From positions 1 to 33,797 of the forward strand of contig CACKYY010000013.1 in assembly GCA_902604525.1 (NCBI GenBank): a stretch of DNA of 33,797 nucleotides, given 5' to 3'. This document shows, one piece after another, positions 9,408-19,590 of the stretch. Under the pieces are notes generated by a model. It was given only the letters and a program-made list of their open reading frames with translations, was not told where the DNA came from and ran no database searches. Source of the DNA: an uncultured Pelagibacteraceae bacterium. GTDB lineage: Bacteria > Pseudomonadota > Alphaproteobacteria > Pelagibacterales > Pelagibacteraceae. How positions within the stretch are numbered: the stretch's first letter is position 1; each line of letters begins with the position of its first letter. The position numbers and the translations under genes were made by a program.

Positions 9408-10475
9408 ATGTCTGATATTAAAAAAATAAAACATGAATTCTTACATAAATTAAATGCAGATTTAAACATTGAAAGTATAAATCAAATCAAATCTGAGTTA
9501 TTTGGCAAGAATGGTAAAATTTCTAATTTGTTTAAAAATCTTGGATCTTTACCAACTGAAGAACGGAAAAAATTTGCATCGGATTTAAATTTTATAAAAG
9601 ATGAACTACAAGAAAAAATTAATAAAAAAATTCAAGAAATAGAAATTAAAGAAATAAATTCTAAGCTAGATAATGAAAAAGTAGATGTAACTCTACCTGA
9701 AAGAGATATTGTTCAAGGTAAGATACATCCTGTTTCTCAAGTTATAGATGAAATATCCTCTATATTTTCTGAAATTGGTTTTAGCGTTGAAGAAGGACCA
9801 GATGTAGAGAATGAGCATTACAATTTTACTGCATTAAATACCCCAGACAACCATCCAGCAAGAGACATGCACGATACTTTTTATTTAGATGATAAAAAAG
9901 AATTACTTTTAAGAACTCATACATCTCCAGTTCAAGTAAGAACAATGCTAAAAGGGAAACCTCCTTTTAAAATTATTGCTCCTGGCAGAACATATAGATC
10001 TGACAGTGATCAAACTCATGCTCCAATGTTTCATCAAGTTGAGGGACTTCATATTGATAAAAATGTGAATATGGGACATTTAAAAGGTTGCCTAAATTAT
10101 TTTATAAAATCCTTTTTTGAAGTTGATAAAATCAAAATGAGATTTAGACCAAGTCACTTTCCCTTTACAGAACCATCGGCCGAAGTTGACATTGGTTATG
10201 AATTGAAAGATGGCAAAATAGTCATTGGTGAAGGAGATAAATGGTTGGAGATTTTAGGTTGTGGGATGGTGCATCCAAATGTACTTAAAAATGTAAAAAT
10301 AAATACAGACAAGTATCAAGGTTACGCATTTGGGATTGGCATAGATAGACTGGCAATGCTTAAGTATGGAATAAATGATCTAAGAGCTTTTTTTGAAACT
10401 GATTATAGGTGGCTAAATCACTTTGGGTTTGATCCATTAGACGTACCATCAAATTACAGAGGCCTTAGTCGATGA
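9408..10475 (+). CDS. pheS: Phenylalanyl-tRNA synthetase alpha subunit
   Basis: Catalytic subunit of the (alpha-beta)2 enzyme that charges tRNA-Phe. The 355 residues comprise an N-terminal coiled-coil tRNA-binding arm (about 1-95, lysine- and glutamate-rich) and the class II aminoacyl core. Visible core motifs are [16 protein letters not shown], motif 2 [20 protein letters not shown], the phenylalanine-pocket region [13 protein letters not shown], and motif 3 [15 protein letters not shown]. Its TGA overlaps the pheT ATG (ATGA at 10472-10475), which suggests coupled, balanced synthesis. A TATTCT sequence at 9396-9401 in the 43-bp gap after rplT could be a weak minus-10 element but has no convincing minus-35 partner. 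Confidence 0.98.
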   Translation: MSDIKKIKHEFLHKLNADLNIESINQIKSELFGKNGKISNLFKNLGSLPTEERKKFASDLNFIKDELQEKINKKIQEIEIKEINSKLDNEKVDVTLPERDIVQGKIHPVSQVIDEISSIFSEIGFSVEEGPDVENEHYNFTALNTPDNHPARDMHDTFYLDDKKELLLRTHTSPVQVRTMLKGKPPFKIIAPGRTYRSDSDQTHAPMFHQVEGLHIDKNVNMGHLKGCLNYFIKSFFEVDKIKMRFRPSHFPFTEPSAEVDIGYELKDGKIVIGEGDKWLEILGCGMVHPNVLKNVKINTDKYQGYAFGIGIDRLAMLKYGINDLRAFFETDYRWLNHFGFDPLDVPSNYRGLSR

Positions 10476-12880
10476 AATTTACAATAGACTGGCTTAAAGA
10501 ACATCTTGATACTAAATTCAAGGATAATCAAATAATAGAGAAGTTGACAGATGTTGGACTTGAAGTTGAGAGCTTTGAAAAAGTTAGTTCTGAATTAGAT
10601 AATTTTAAAGTAGCAAAAATTATAAATGCTGAGCAACACCCAAATGCAGACAAGTTAAAAGTATGTGATGTTGATATAGGTGAACAAAATACAGTAAAAG
10701 TTGTTTGTGGAGCACCTAATGCCAAGAAAGACCTTTTGACTGTTTATGCCGGACCTGGGTCTGTGATTCCAAAAAATAACATGAAACTCACAGTTAGCAA
10801 AATAAGAGGTGTAACTTCATATGGGATGTTGTGCTCAGAGTCAGAATTAAATTTATCTGATGAAAGTGATGGAATAACAGAACTAAAGTTAAATAAATAC
10901 TCTGACAAAGTAGGTAAAAATTTTTTTAAAAATAATACTGAAAAAGTTATTGATTTATCCATCACTCCTAATCGACCTGATTGTTTAGGTGTAAGGGGAG
11001 TAGCAAGAGATCTTGCAGCAGCAGGAGTTGGTAAATTAAAAATTATTTCTAATATGAAAATTAAAAATAGTGGGCCTCAAAAAATTACAGTTTCTATTAC
11101 AAAAGATAAAAATCAAGGTTGTACCATATTTGGTAGTTGTTTAATTAAAGATGTTACAAACAAAGAAAGTCCAAAGTGGCTGAAGGATAAAATCATATCT
11201 CTAGGTCAGAAGCCTATTTCAGCAATTGTAGATATAACTAATTATGTGATGCTGGATTTAAATAGACCGCTTCATGCATACGATGCAGACAAAATTGATA
11301 AGGAAATTATTGTAAGAAATTCAAAAAAGGGTGAAACATTCGAAGCTCTCGATAATAAAGAGTATAAATTAGATAATGATATGTGTGTTATCTCTGATAA
11401 GTCTGGTGTATTAGGTTTGGGTGGAATAATAGGAGGCACACGCTCAGGTACTGAGTTTAATACTAAAAATATTTTGTTAGAATCTGCGTATTTTTTACCT
11501 AAATCTATTAGAAAAACTTCAAAGTTGTTGAACATTGATACTGACGCTAAATTTAGATTTGAACGGGGTATTGATCCTCAATCTATTGAAATAGGCTTAG
11601 AAAAAGCTGCACAATTAATAACTAAAATTTGTGGAGGAAAAGTTAGTAAGTTTGATATTCAAAGCATTAGGAAAGTTAAAAAAAATAAAATCAAATTTAA
11701 AATATCTTTGTTTGAAAAAATTGCAGGCTTTAAAATAAAAGATAAAGAGGTCATAAATATCTTAATAGATTTAGGTTTTAAAGTTACTAAAAAGAAATCT
11801 GAATTAGAATTAACAATTCCTACATGGAGACCTGATATCTCTCAACCTATAGATATAGTTGAGGAGATAGTAAGAATTAAAGGTTACAATAATATAGAAA
11901 CACTAGAACCTGAAAAAAATAGAATTAAAGATACACTTAATAAACAACAAAAACTTTTTCATTTTTTACAACGTTCTGTGGCATCAAAAGGCTATTTTGA
12001 GACGGTAACCTGGTCATTTACAGATTCGAAAATAAATAATCTTTTCAGAGAAAATTACAAAGAAATAAAAATAGTAAATCCAATAAGTTCAGACTTAGAT
12101 GTTTTAAGAAATTCAATATTTCCTAATTTGGCGTTCTATATAAAGAAAAATTTAGATAGAGGATTTAAAGATATTTCTCTTTATGAAATAGGCCCAATTT
12201 TTAAGGATAACAACCCTGGAGAACAATTAACACTAATAGGTGGTATAAAATCAGGAAAGATATCAAGATTAAACTGGAATGAAAAAAATAGGTCTGTTGA
12301 TGTGTTTGATGCAAAAAAAGACACTATTCAGACATTAATTGAAGCTGGATATGATAGGCACAATTTATTTATAAGAGAAAAATCTCCTTCTTATTATCAC
12401 CCAGGAAAATCTGGTTCTGTTTATCTTGATAAAGACGATATTGATCCAGTTGCTTATTTTGGAGAAATACATCCAAATATTATAAAAAAACTTGATATAA
12501 AAACTGAGGCATTGGTCGGTTTTGAGATTTATTTAGATTACTTAAAAGATAAAAAACTTAAACTCAAAGACTCAAAATCCAAATTTCAATTTTCTGACTA
12601 CCAAAAATCAGACAGAGACTTTGCTTTTGTGGTAGATAAAAATTTTAAAGCCCAAGATTTAATAGAAATAATATCTTCTATTGATCAAAGCTTAATTAAA
12701 TCAGTAAAAATTTTTGATGTCTATGAAGGTGAAAATATTCCTAAAGATAAAAAGTCTATAGCTCTTAATGTAACAATTCAATCTTCAGAAAAAACATTAG
12801 AAGAAAGTGACCTTGAAAAAATTAACAAACTTATAATTTCAACTGTTGAGACTAAATCAGGTGCAAAAATTAGGTCCTAA
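10472..12880 (+). CDS. pheT: Phenylalanyl-tRNA synthetase beta subunit
   Basis: Structural, tRNA-binding and editing subunit of PheRS. At 802 residues it is the full bacterial length. Domains in order are the OB-fold tRNA-binding (EMAP-like) domain at about 40-150 ([26 protein letters not shown]), the B3/B4 editing domain (about 205-390, ending in [20 protein letters not shown]), B5 (about 400-475), the inactive class II-like core ([11 protein letters not shown]), and the C-terminal anticodon-binding ferredoxin-like domain ([20 protein letters not shown]). The start overlaps pheS by four bases. The TAA stop abuts the lepA ATG. Confidence 0.98.
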   Translation: MKFTIDWLKEHLDTKFKDNQIIEKLTDVGLEVESFEKVSSELDNFKVAKIINAEQHPNADKLKVCDVDIGEQNTVKVVCGAPNAKKDLLTVYAGPGSVIPKNNMKLTVSKIRGVTSYGMLCSESELNLSDESDGITELKLNKYSDKVGKNFFKNNTEKVIDLSITPNRPDCLGVRGVARDLAAAGVGKLKIISNMKIKNSGPQKITVSITKDKNQGCTIFGSCLIKDVTNKESPKWLKDKIISLGQKPISAIVDITNYVMLDLNRPLHAYDADKIDKEIIVRNSKKGETFEALDNKEYKLDNDMCVISDKSGVLGLGGIIGGTRSGTEFNTKNILLESAYFLPKSIRKTSKLLNIDTDAKFRFERGIDPQSIEIGLEKAAQLITKICGGKVSKFDIQSIRKVKKNKIKFKISLFEKIAGFKIKDKEVINILIDLGFKVTKKKSELELTIPTWRPDISQPIDIVEEIVRIKGYNNIETLEPEKNRIKDTLNKQQKLFHFLQRSVASKGYFETVTWSFTDSKINNLFRENYKEIKIVNPISSDLDVLRNSIFPNLAFYIKKNLDRGFKDISLYEIGPIFKDNNPGEQLTLIGGIKSGKISRLNWNEKNRSVDVFDAKKDTIQTLIEAGYDRHNLFIREKSPSYYHPGKSGSVYLDKDDIDPVAYFGEIHPNIIKKLDIKTEALVGFEIYLDYLKDKKLKLKDSKSKFQFSDYQKSDRDFAFVVDKNFKAQDLIEIISSIDQSLIKSVKIFDVYEGENIPKDKKSIALNVTIQSSEKTLEESDLEKINKLIISTVETKSGAKIRS

Positions 12881-14692
12881 ATGTCAGGCGAAATTGATAA
12901 TATAAGAAATTTCGCAATTATTGCACATATTGATCACGGAAAATCTACTATTGCTGATCGAATAATTCATAGTTGTGGAGGATTAACCGAACGAGAAATG
13001 AAAGCCCAAGTTCTTGACTCAATGGATATTGAAAGAGAAAGAGGAATTACAATTAAAGCTCAAACTGTAAAATTAAATTATAAAGCAAAAGATGGTAAAA
13101 AATATATTTTAAACATCATAGACACACCTGGTCATGTAGATTTTAGTTATGAGGTAAGTAGGTCACTTTACGCATGCGAGGGTTCTATTCTTATTGTTGA
13201 TAGTACCCAAGGTGTTGAAGCGCAGACATTAGCAAATGTATATCAAGCTTTAGATATGAACCATGAAATTGTCCCAGTATTAAACAAAGTTGATTTACCC
13301 GCTTCTGATTTAGATAAAACAAAAAAACAAATTGAAGATGTTATCGGTATTGATACTGAAAATGCAATTCCATGTTCTGGGAAAACTGGGGAAGGAATTG
13401 AAGAAATTTTAGAACAAATAATAACTACCTTGCCTGCACCTAAAGGAGAAACCAAATCAAATTTAAAATGTTTACTTGTTGATAGTTGGTATGACACTTA
13501 CTTAGGTGTAGTAATTTTGGTGAGAGTAATTGATGGAAAATTATTAAAAAATATGAAAATTAAAATGATGTCTACCAACCAAGAATATATTGTTGAAAAA
13601 GTTGGAGTTTTTACACCCAAACCAACAGACATAAACGAATTAAATACAGGCGAAATAGGATTTATAACAACAGGAATTAAGGTTCTATCAGAGACAAAAG
13701 TTGGAGACACTATCTGTGATGCAACAAGACCGTTAAAAGATGTTTTGCCAGGATTTAAGCCTAGCAAACCAGTTGTGTTTTGTGGTCTGTTCCCAGTTGA
13801 CAGTTCTGAGTATCAAAAATTAAAAGATGGATTAGCTAAACTTCAATTAAATGACGCAAGTTTTTCATTTGAAGCTGAGTCCTCATCGGCCCTAGGACTA
13901 GGATTTAGGTGTGGTTTTTTGGGTTTATTACATCTTGAAATAGTAACGGAAAGACTCGAAAGAGAATTTGATGTAAATTTATTAACCACAACCCCAGGGG
14001 TTGTTTACAAAATATACCTCAATAATGGGAAAATTTTAGATTTACAAAATCCATCAAGTTTACCAGACCAAACATTAATTAAATTAATTGAAGAGCCATG
14101 GATAAAAGCAACAATTATTTCCCCAGACGAATATTTAGGTTCAATAATAAAAATGTGTCAGGATAAAAGAGGAGTACAAACAAATTTAAGTTATTCTGGA
14201 AATAGAGCAGTTGTAAATTATGAGCTACCTTTAAACGAAGTAGTTTTTGATTTTAATGATCGTTTAAAATCAATGACGAGTGGATATGCAAGTTTTGATT
14301 ATGAAATGATTGAACATAGAGAAGGTGATTTGGTAAAACTAGGAATTTTAGTAAATGGAGAGTCTGTTGATGCTTTAGCAATGATGATTCATAAAGATTT
14401 TGCTCAAAGAACTGGAAGAGAAGTTTGTGAAAAGTTAAAGAATTTAATTCCCAGACATAATTTTATGATTCCATTGCAAGCAGCGATTGGAGGAAAAATA
14501 ATAGCTAGAGAAACTATAAAAGGATTTAAAAAAGACGTTTTAACGAAAATTCATGGCGGTGGAGCAACTGACAGAAAAAGAAAACTTTTAGAAAAACAGA
14601 AAAAAGGTAAAGCCAAATCAAAGCAGTTTGGGAAAGTAGAGATTCCTCAAGAAGCATTTATTGGGGTACTTAAAATAAGTAAGGATAATTAA
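12881..14692 (+). CDS. lepA: Elongation factor 4 (LepA GTPase)
   Basis: Ribosome-binding translational GTPase that acts on stalled or mistranslocated complexes and in 30S biogenesis. The 603 residues match the family. GTPase motifs are G1 AHIDHGKST (15-23), the switch region with [13 protein letters not shown]3 DTPGHVDF, and G4 NKVDLP. Domain II, the EF-G-like domains III and V, and the LepA-specific C-terminal domain follow; the last is marked by [22 protein letters not shown] and ends in [12 protein letters not shown]. It directly abuts pheT upstream and a GT2 glycosyltransferase downstream, both with TAAATG junctions. Confidence 0.98.
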   Translation: MSGEIDNIRNFAIIAHIDHGKSTIADRIIHSCGGLTEREMKAQVLDSMDIERERGITIKAQTVKLNYKAKDGKKYILNIIDTPGHVDFSYEVSRSLYACEGSILIVDSTQGVEAQTLANVYQALDMNHEIVPVLNKVDLPASDLDKTKKQIEDVIGIDTENAIPCSGKTGEGIEEILEQIITTLPAPKGETKSNLKCLLVDSWYDTYLGVVILVRVIDGKLLKNMKIKMMSTNQEYIVEKVGVFTPKPTDINELNTGEIGFITTGIKVLSETKVGDTICDATRPLKDVLPGFKPSKPVVFCGLFPVDSSEYQKLKDGLAKLQLNDASFSFEAESSSALGLGFRCGFLGLLHLEIVTERLEREFDVNLLTTTPGVVYKIYLNNGKILDLQNPSSLPDQTLIKLIEEPWIKATIISPDEYLGSIIKMCQDKRGVQTNLSYSGNRAVVNYELPLNEVVFDFNDRLKSMTSGYASFDYEMIEHREGDLVKLGILVNGESVDALAMMIHKDFAQRTGREVCEKLKNLIPRHNFMIPLQAAIGGKIIARETIKGFKKDVLTKIHGGGATDRKRKLLEKQKKGKAKSKQFGKVEIPQEAFIGVLKISKDN

Positions 14693-15601
14693 ATGAGCAT
14701 ATATTCAGAATTAACTATTATCATACCTACGTTTTATCCGGGTAAAATTATAAATAAATGTTTTGCCTCACTCCCAAAAGAGTCAGAGATTTTAATATTA
14801 GATAATGGGAATGATCTTGAGCTAGACGAAATAATTAAATTATCAAATTTAAATATTAAACATTTTAAATTGGGTGATGTAGGACTATCAAAATCATTTA
14901 ATTATGGGGTAAACAAGTCAAAAAACGAAAAAATCTTAATAACACAACCAGATGTATATTTTGAACATGACTCAATAAAAAATTTAATAAGCACATTAAG
15001 CTTTTATCCAAACACTGGTATTGTTGCCCCACTTATTTATGAAAAAGGATTATATAGCAGATATGATTTTCTCGACTTAACTTTAAATAAATTTGGTAGA
15101 GTTATAAATAAGAAAAGAGCAAAGAATAAATATACAGTTCCTTCAGGTGATTTTTGTGTAGAAGCAGTTAATGCAACAGCTATGTTATTTAAAAAATCAT
15201 TTATTTACAGTATAAAAGGTTGGGACGAAAACATTTATACATATCATGAAGATGTTGACTTATGTGTAAAAGCAAGACTAAACAAATATCAAATTATTAA
15301 ATGCTCAAAAGCCTTAGTTCATCATATTGGCTTTGGATCTCATAAAGAAGAAAATAAAGAAAAAGCAGAAAAATCAAGAAACTGGCACTATTGTTGGTCA
15401 TCTTTGTATTTTAAAAACAAATATAGCTCAAAAAGTAATTTTATATTTTTTTTTGTAGGAAAATTAATTAAATATTTTTTAAAAACTGTATTAAATTTTC
15501 TTCTTTTCAGAAGAAAAAAATTAATTTTAAATTTTATGAGATTAAGAGCTTGTTTAAATTACTTGATAATTAAAAAAGCTTCTTATCGCGTTAATATTTA
15601 A
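14693..15601 (+). CDS. GT2-family glycosyltransferase, rhamnosyltransferase-like
   Basis: A 302-residue inverting-type (GT-A fold) glycosyltransferase, probably assembling a cell-surface polysaccharide. The N-terminus LTIIIPTFYPG begins the nucleotide-binding fold; GLSKSFNYGVNKSKNEKILI and the metal-binding-type segment TQPDVYFEHDS follow; the catalytic-base region is YTYHEDVDLCVKARLNKY near residue 185. The C-terminal part contains WHYCWSSLYFKNKY and a hydrophobic stretch (FIFFFVGKLIKYFLKTVLNFLLF), as in WbbL-like rhamnosyltransferases, suggesting membrane association. Its ATG abuts the lepA stop, so it may be read from the translation run. It is the first gene of the AT-rich glycan segment. 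The sugar is unknown. Confidence 0.87.
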   Translation: MSIYSELTIIIPTFYPGKIINKCFASLPKESEILILDNGNDLELDEIIKLSNLNIKHFKLGDVGLSKSFNYGVNKSKNEKILITQPDVYFEHDSIKNLISTLSFYPNTGIVAPLIYEKGLYSRYDFLDLTLNKFGRVINKKRAKNKYTVPSGDFCVEAVNATAMLFKKSFIYSIKGWDENIYTYHEDVDLCVKARLNKYQIIKCSKALVHHIGFGSHKEENKEKAEKSRNWHYCWSSLYFKNKYSSKSNFIFFFVGKLIKYFLKTVLNFLLFRRKKLILNFMRLRACLNYLIIKKASYRVNI

Positions 15602-15609
15602 TTATAAAA

Positions 15610-16353
15610 ATGAAAAAAATCTTATTTTACTTTTATTTAAGAGGTTTTTTTAGAATATGTATTTTCATTGTAAGTATTATTTCAGTATTTAATCAGAATT
15701 ATAAAAAGGAGATATCATTTTATAGATATTTTAAAAAGAAAAGAAAATATAAAAAAAAATTCTTAGAAATATTACATCGACCGAAAATTTTTATTTTTAA
15801 TTTACCTAATGATACGAAAAAACTAGCAAAAAAAATTTATAATTATGAAATGCTATATTTAGATAATCAAAAAACTAAAGATGGACATAAAAATATATAT
15901 CAATCAAAAGATAATTTAAATAATTTAAAAGAATTTCGCCAAATCAGTAAATATATTGAAAAATCAGTAAATAAAAATATTTCCAAACACATACATAACA
16001 ATAAATTAAAACTGATTAAAATCTGGATTGTAATTACTAAGAATTTAGGAAATATGAAAAAACATTCACATTTTAATGCAGATTTTTCAGGTGTTCTATA
16101 TGTAAGAGTTGACAATAATAAAAATTATCACGGTGGTCTTAAAATACATAATGTTATGGAAGATATAGATATTTATATTTATTCTCACAAAAAAAAAATA
16201 TTTCAAAAAAGTATTAACAGAAAAAAAAGTTTTGTATTTCAACCAAAGAAAAATGATTTAATTATATTTAATTCTTATATTGAACATAGTGTTATAAATA
16301 GAAATTCGAAAGTTATTGATAGAATTTCTCTTCCATTTGATATGGTATTTTAA
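15610..16353 (+). CDS. Putative 2OG-Fe(II) oxygenase-like protein in the glycan segment
   Basis: A 247-residue protein. The C-terminal half resembles the putative 2OG-Fe(II) oxygenase family (TIGR02466-type): MKKHSHFNADFSGVLYVRV (candidate iron-ligand region), NYHGGLKIHN, FQPKKNDLIIFNSYIEHSV (distal His), and RISLPFDMVF, whose Arg would bind 2-oxoglutarate. The first ligand pair is H-S-H-F-N rather than a clear HxD, so activity is uncertain. The first 30 residues are hydrophobic (FYFYLRGFFRICIFIVSIISVF), suggesting a membrane anchor, followed by a very lysine-rich stretch. It starts 8 bases after the GT2 gene, so it is probably co-transcribed and may modify a lipid or sugar of the same pathway. 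It converges on the tagB-like gene across 27 bp. Oxygenase identity is inferred from motifs only. Confidence 0.6.
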   Translation: MKKILFYFYLRGFFRICIFIVSIISVFNQNYKKEISFYRYFKKKRKYKKKFLEILHRPKIFIFNLPNDTKKLAKKIYNYEMLYLDNQKTKDGHKNIYQSKDNLNNLKEFRQISKYIEKSVNKNISKHIHNNKLKLIKIWIVITKNLGNMKKHSHFNADFSGVLYVRVDNNKNYHGGLKIHNVMEDIDIYIYSHKKKIFQKSINRKKSFVFQPKKNDLIIFNSYIEHSVINRNSKVIDRISLPFDMVF

Positions 16354-16380
16354 CTTAAAATTTTTAATTTTGATTTTCAA

Positions 16381-17526
16381 TTAAATATTAAAATATTTAG
16401 TAATCCTATCTGACGCATTAATCGCATTCTTAGAATAAAAAATATTTTTTGGATCAATTATCATTTTTTCATTTCTTTTAACTTTTTTGAAAAAAATTTC
16501 AAAATCTCTTAAAGATTTGATATTTTGATAATTTAAATTATTTAAAAAGTTGAGTTCTTTAATTAAACCTCTTTTAAAATATTTAAGAAAATTAGTAGTT
16601 AAACCCAAAGGCTTTTCCGTTAATATATAATCAATAATTACAGAGGATAAATCTGATAACAAACCATCAGAAATTGAAATTAATTCATGTATATCCAGTT
16701 GTATTTTAATTAAGTCATTGTCTTTTAAGAAAATTATATTTGAAAATTTCTCTTTAGGTTTTTTAAATACATCAAGAGGATGTGTTTTTATTAAAATCAA
16801 AATTTTATTATTTAAAGCTATTTTATTTAATTCTGAAATAAAATTAAATGGCCATTCATCCAGAAAGTGTTGTTTTGATGAGTCACATATTTTTTCAAAT
16901 TCACTTGTATTTCTAAAAGTCGGAAGCCATAAAATTAGTTTTAACTTTTTTTTATTAAAAAAGATTTTTTTTTTATTAATTAAAATATCATTTCTTGGTA
17001 AACCACATTTAATTATTGATTTTTTTTTTAAGCTAAATGCTTTTGACAAAACTCTTTGATACAAGCTTGAAGTTGATATCATAAAGTCAAAATAAAAATT
17101 TACTGGTTTTTTGTGTCTATAAAAACCTATTTTTTTAATTGGCATTCCATGCCAAAGGTTAACTAAAATAGGTCCAATATTTTTTTGAGAAAAAAAATAT
17201 GTGTTATGAGTAAAAAAAACAATTCTTGAAGAAAGAAAATGATAGATACCTACTAAACTTTTTTTTTTAACAAACAATAATTCATTAGTTTTATTTATTT
17301 TTATTAAATATTTTTTTTTCCTGAGAGATAAATTTTCATTTAATAACCAAATTAATAACAAATTATTTCTATTTTGGTGAATATAATTAAATAGATGCCA
17401 GGAATTATCTGACAAATCTGGATAACTAATAAATACAATTTTTTTTTTATTTGTTTTTATAAAATTTAATTTCAAAAAAAAATTTATAATATTTTTAATA
17501 AATTTATATATAAAAATTTTAATCAT
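16381..17526 (-). CDS. CDP-glycerol glycerophosphotransferase family protein (TagB/TagF-like)
   Basis: Likely transfers a glycerol-phosphate (or similar polyol-phosphate) unit from a CDP-activated donor to an envelope glycan or glycolipid. Family motifs are NLWHGMPIKKIGF, the mid-protein CGLPRNDIL, ILWLPTFRN, ILIKTHPLD, and the donor-site pattern SDGLLSDLSSVIIDYILTEK. The ATG at 17526 gives 381 residues; a TTG seven codons upstream (17547) is possible but less likely. The N-terminus is hydrophobic and basic, fitting a peripheral membrane enzyme. It lies 49 bp after the cytidylyltransferase gene, which would make its donor. Strong lysine/asparagine bias and very low GC (one sampled 60-base line, 17281-17340, has only 8 G+C) set it apart from the housekeeping genes. 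Confidence 0.83.
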   Translation of the reverse strand: MIKIFIYKFIKNIINFFLKLNFIKTNKKKIVFISYPDLSDNSWHLFNYIHQNRNNLLLIWLLNENLSLRKKKYLIKINKTNELLFVKKKSLVGIYHFLSSRIVFFTHNTYFFSQKNIGPILVNLWHGMPIKKIGFYRHKKPVNFYFDFMISTSSLYQRVLSKAFSLKKKSIIKCGLPRNDILINKKKIFFNKKKLKLILWLPTFRNTSEFEKICDSSKQHFLDEWPFNFISELNKIALNNKILILIKTHPLDVFKKPKEKFSNIIFLKDNDLIKIQLDIHELISISDGLLSDLSSVIIDYILTEKPLGLTTNFLKYFKRGLIKELNFLNNLNYQNIKSLRDFEIFFKKVKRNEKMIIDPKNIFYSKNAINASDRITKYFNI

Positions 17527-17575
17527 TAGGTAATTACTGCTCAACAATTAACAAATTTAATAATATTAGATAATG

Positions 17576-18007
17576 CTATATTTTCTTATTTCTTAATTTA
17601 TTTAAAGTAATATTTATTTTTGTTGATGAGGTAGTTTTTGTATAAGGAAAATAAATAGTCCTTACTTTATATTTTTTGAAACTCTCTTCAATTTCCTCCC
17701 ATTTTTTAGTATTATACCAATCGTCCCCAACAAACATTAAATCAAATTTATATTTCTTATAAGCTAAAATTTTATCCATATTATTTTGAGGCACTGCTAG
17801 ATCAACATATTGGCACGAGGATACTACTTTTATTCGTTCTTTATAAGGTATTACAGCTTTTTTATATTTATATTTTACTAACTTGTCTGAGGTTACTCCA
17901 ACAATAAGTTTATCACATAACGATTTACTTTTTCTTAAAATTTCTACATGACCAACATGAAATAAATCAAAAACTCCTGTTGTATAACCAATTATTTTTC
18001 TTTTCAT
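17576..18007 (-). CDS. Glycerol-3-phosphate cytidylyltransferase-like protein (TagD family)
   Basis: A 143-residue nucleotidyltransferase expected to form CDP-glycerol from CTP and sn-glycerol 3-phosphate in the cytoplasm. The N-terminus carries GYTTGVFDLFHVGHVEILRK with the HxGH signature (H17, H20). VGVTSDKLV and IPYKERIKVVSSCQYVD follow, then FVGDDWYNTKKWEE and the C-terminal SSTKI, a variant of the RTEGISTT signature of TagD-type enzymes (here preceded by KTT, not RTEGI). Length matches TagD (about 130 residues) better than larger ADP-heptose or ethanolamine-phosphate enzymes. Its ATG overlaps the stop of the asnB-like gene (ATGA). The next gene is a TagB/F-like transferase, which supports glycerol as the activated group; another small polyol phosphate cannot be excluded. 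Confidence 0.85.
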   Translation of the reverse strand: MKRKIIGYTTGVFDLFHVGHVEILRKSKSLCDKLIVGVTSDKLVKYKYKKAVIPYKERIKVVSSCQYVDLAVPQNNMDKILAYKKYKFDLMFVGDDWYNTKKWEEIEESFKKYKVRTIYFPYTKTTSSTKINITLNKLRNKKI

Positions 18008-19551
18008 TTTAGATACTCATTTTTGAATGTTTTTAACACTATATTTTGAAACATTGAATAATTATGAAATTTACCAAATTTATTATCAATTTCTGCTGAA
18101 AAGCCAATCTTTTTAGTTTCCAAAACAAAATTTAAATTTATTTTTTCAATATATTTTCTTAAAGGTAATTTGGAATATTTTTTGTTAATTTTTATAACTG
18201 GATTTTTACGATAAAGGTTTTCTATTATATTTTTTGATACAAATGGAACCCTTGCTTCTTTCGATGCAGCCATAGACGCAAAGTCCATTCTCCTTAAAAG
18301 TGTAGGTAGGTGAAAATCGTAAAAAAAATCTTCAACAAAATCAATCACTTTTCTTCCTGTTGATAGATTTCTAATGTATTTCATGAATCTAACTGTTGGT
18401 TTTACTGTATTAGAATATCCATATAGTTCAATAAATTTTCTTACATTTAATTTATTTTGCATTAATGCCCATCTAAAAATTTTATCATATCCAAAAAATA
18501 TTTCATCCGCGCCCTCTCCCGTTAATACAATTTTATTTTTCTTATTCATTTTTTTACAAACTAAATAAATTAATCCTTCATTTGGTACAGATAAAGGTTC
18601 TTTTCTTAATTTAGTTAAATATTTCCAGGTAGATATTAATTCTTGATTGTCTACATTTATGAGCGAAATTTTTTTATTTAATTTTTTTGAAATTTTGCTT
18701 GCTGCAATAAATTCATTATTTTTTTTTAATCCTACTGAATAACACTTTTTTACTTTTGATGAATTTTTTAAAATTATTGTACTATCTATGCCACCGCTTA
18801 ATAATGATGTGCAACTAACATCTCCCATTTGATGATCATAAATAGAATTATCAATTAAATTTTTTATTTTTGTGAAATTGATTTTATTATTTTTTTTTTT
18901 AAGGTGATAATATGGTATATTTTGATTTATTTTATTTGTTCTATAACATGACTTTGGAAATTGAGTAAGATTTTTAAAAAAAGTATAATTTGGAGTTGGT
19001 GACCTAAACAATTTCCATTCTAAAATTGACAAATGGTCTATTTTTAAATTAAGTAACTTTGCAATACTACCTGGTTCGGAACCAATAACTGTTGTATTTT
19101 TATCAAAGTATATGAATAATGGCTTTATCCCAAATCTATCACGAGCACAAAACCATTCAAATTTTTTTTTATCGTATATAATAAAAGAAAACATGCCATC
19201 TAAATCATTCAAAATATTTTTTCCTTTTAAAATAAAACCTTTTAAGACAACTTCGGTATCTGAAGTTGTTCTAAGTTTTAATTTATATTTATTGATAATT
19301 TCTTTATAATTATATATCTCACCATTAAAAATTAATAAATATCTTCCATCATCTGATTTCATGGGCTGATTAGACCTAGATTTTTTATCCAAAATAGTTA
19401 ATCGATTATGACCTAAAAAAATTTTTTTATTATTTAGAATTTCAAAAGAAGTATTATCTGGACCTCTCCAACTTTGAGATTTTAATACCTTCGTAAAATT
19501 AGACTTTGATATTAATTTTTTTTTTTGATCAACAAATAAGATACCGCACAT
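18004..19551 (-). CDS. Asparagine synthase-family glutamine amidotransferase (AsnB-like)
   Basis: A 515-residue, two-domain enzyme that hydrolyses glutamine and passes ammonia to an adenylated carboxylate. The N-terminal nucleophile Cys2 (MCGILF) and class II glutaminase motifs (GHNRLTILD, LIFNGEIYNYKE, RTTSDTEVVLKGF, ARDRFGIKPLF) are present. The synthetase domain has the PP-loop SGGIDS (252-257) and VLTGEGADEIFFGYDK, with AASKEARVPF further on. It is somewhat shorter than housekeeping AsnB (about 550 residues). It heads a minus-strand cassette with tagD-like and tagB-like genes (4-base overlap with the former). It may therefore amidate a sugar acid of a surface polymer rather than make free asparagine, as proposed for AsnB homologues in O-antigen loci. 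That substrate is inference. Confidence 0.85.
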   Translation of the reverse strand: MCGILFVDQKKKLISKSNFTKVLKSQSWRGPDNTSFEILNNKKIFLGHNRLTILDKKSRSNQPMKSDDGRYLLIFNGEIYNYKEIINKYKLKLRTTSDTEVVLKGFILKGKNILNDLDGMFSFIIYDKKKFEWFCARDRFGIKPLFIYFDKNTTVIGSEPGSIAKLLNLKIDHLSILEWKLFRSPTPNYTFFKNLTQFPKSCYRTNKINQNIPYYHLKKKNNKINFTKIKNLIDNSIYDHQMGDVSCTSLLSGGIDSTIILKNSSKVKKCYSVGLKKNNEFIAASKISKKLNKKISLINVDNQELISTWKYLTKLRKEPLSVPNEGLIYLVCKKMNKKNKIVLTGEGADEIFFGYDKIFRWALMQNKLNVRKFIELYGYSNTVKPTVRFMKYIRNLSTGRKVIDFVEDFFYDFHLPTLLRRMDFASMAASKEARVPFVSKNIIENLYRKNPVIKINKKYSKLPLRKYIEKINLNFVLETKKIGFSAEIDNKFGKFHNYSMFQNIVLKTFKNEYLK

Positions 19552-19560
19552 TACAAAAGT

Positions 19561-19590
19561 ATTATTAAGTTATTATCTATTTAGTATCAA
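19561..19590 (-). promoter_or_regulatory. Possible promoter of the asnB-tagD-tagB cassette
   Basis: Read on the minus strand, TTGATA (19590-19585) and AATAAT (19566-19561) are separated by 18 bases, about 9 bases before the asnB-like ATG. They lie in the roughly 100-bp AT-rich gap before the tRNA. The match is reasonable, but the background AT content is high. Confidence 0.3.

Noticed and set aside
16961..19526. Homopolymer runs of 10-11 T in the tagB-like and asnB-like genes (for example 16965-16974, 18890-18900, 19516-19526) as phase-variation switches
   Set aside because: Equally long runs occur in housekeeping genes such as aroB (26778-26788) and bolA (26523-26532), so they fit general AT richness and lysine codons.
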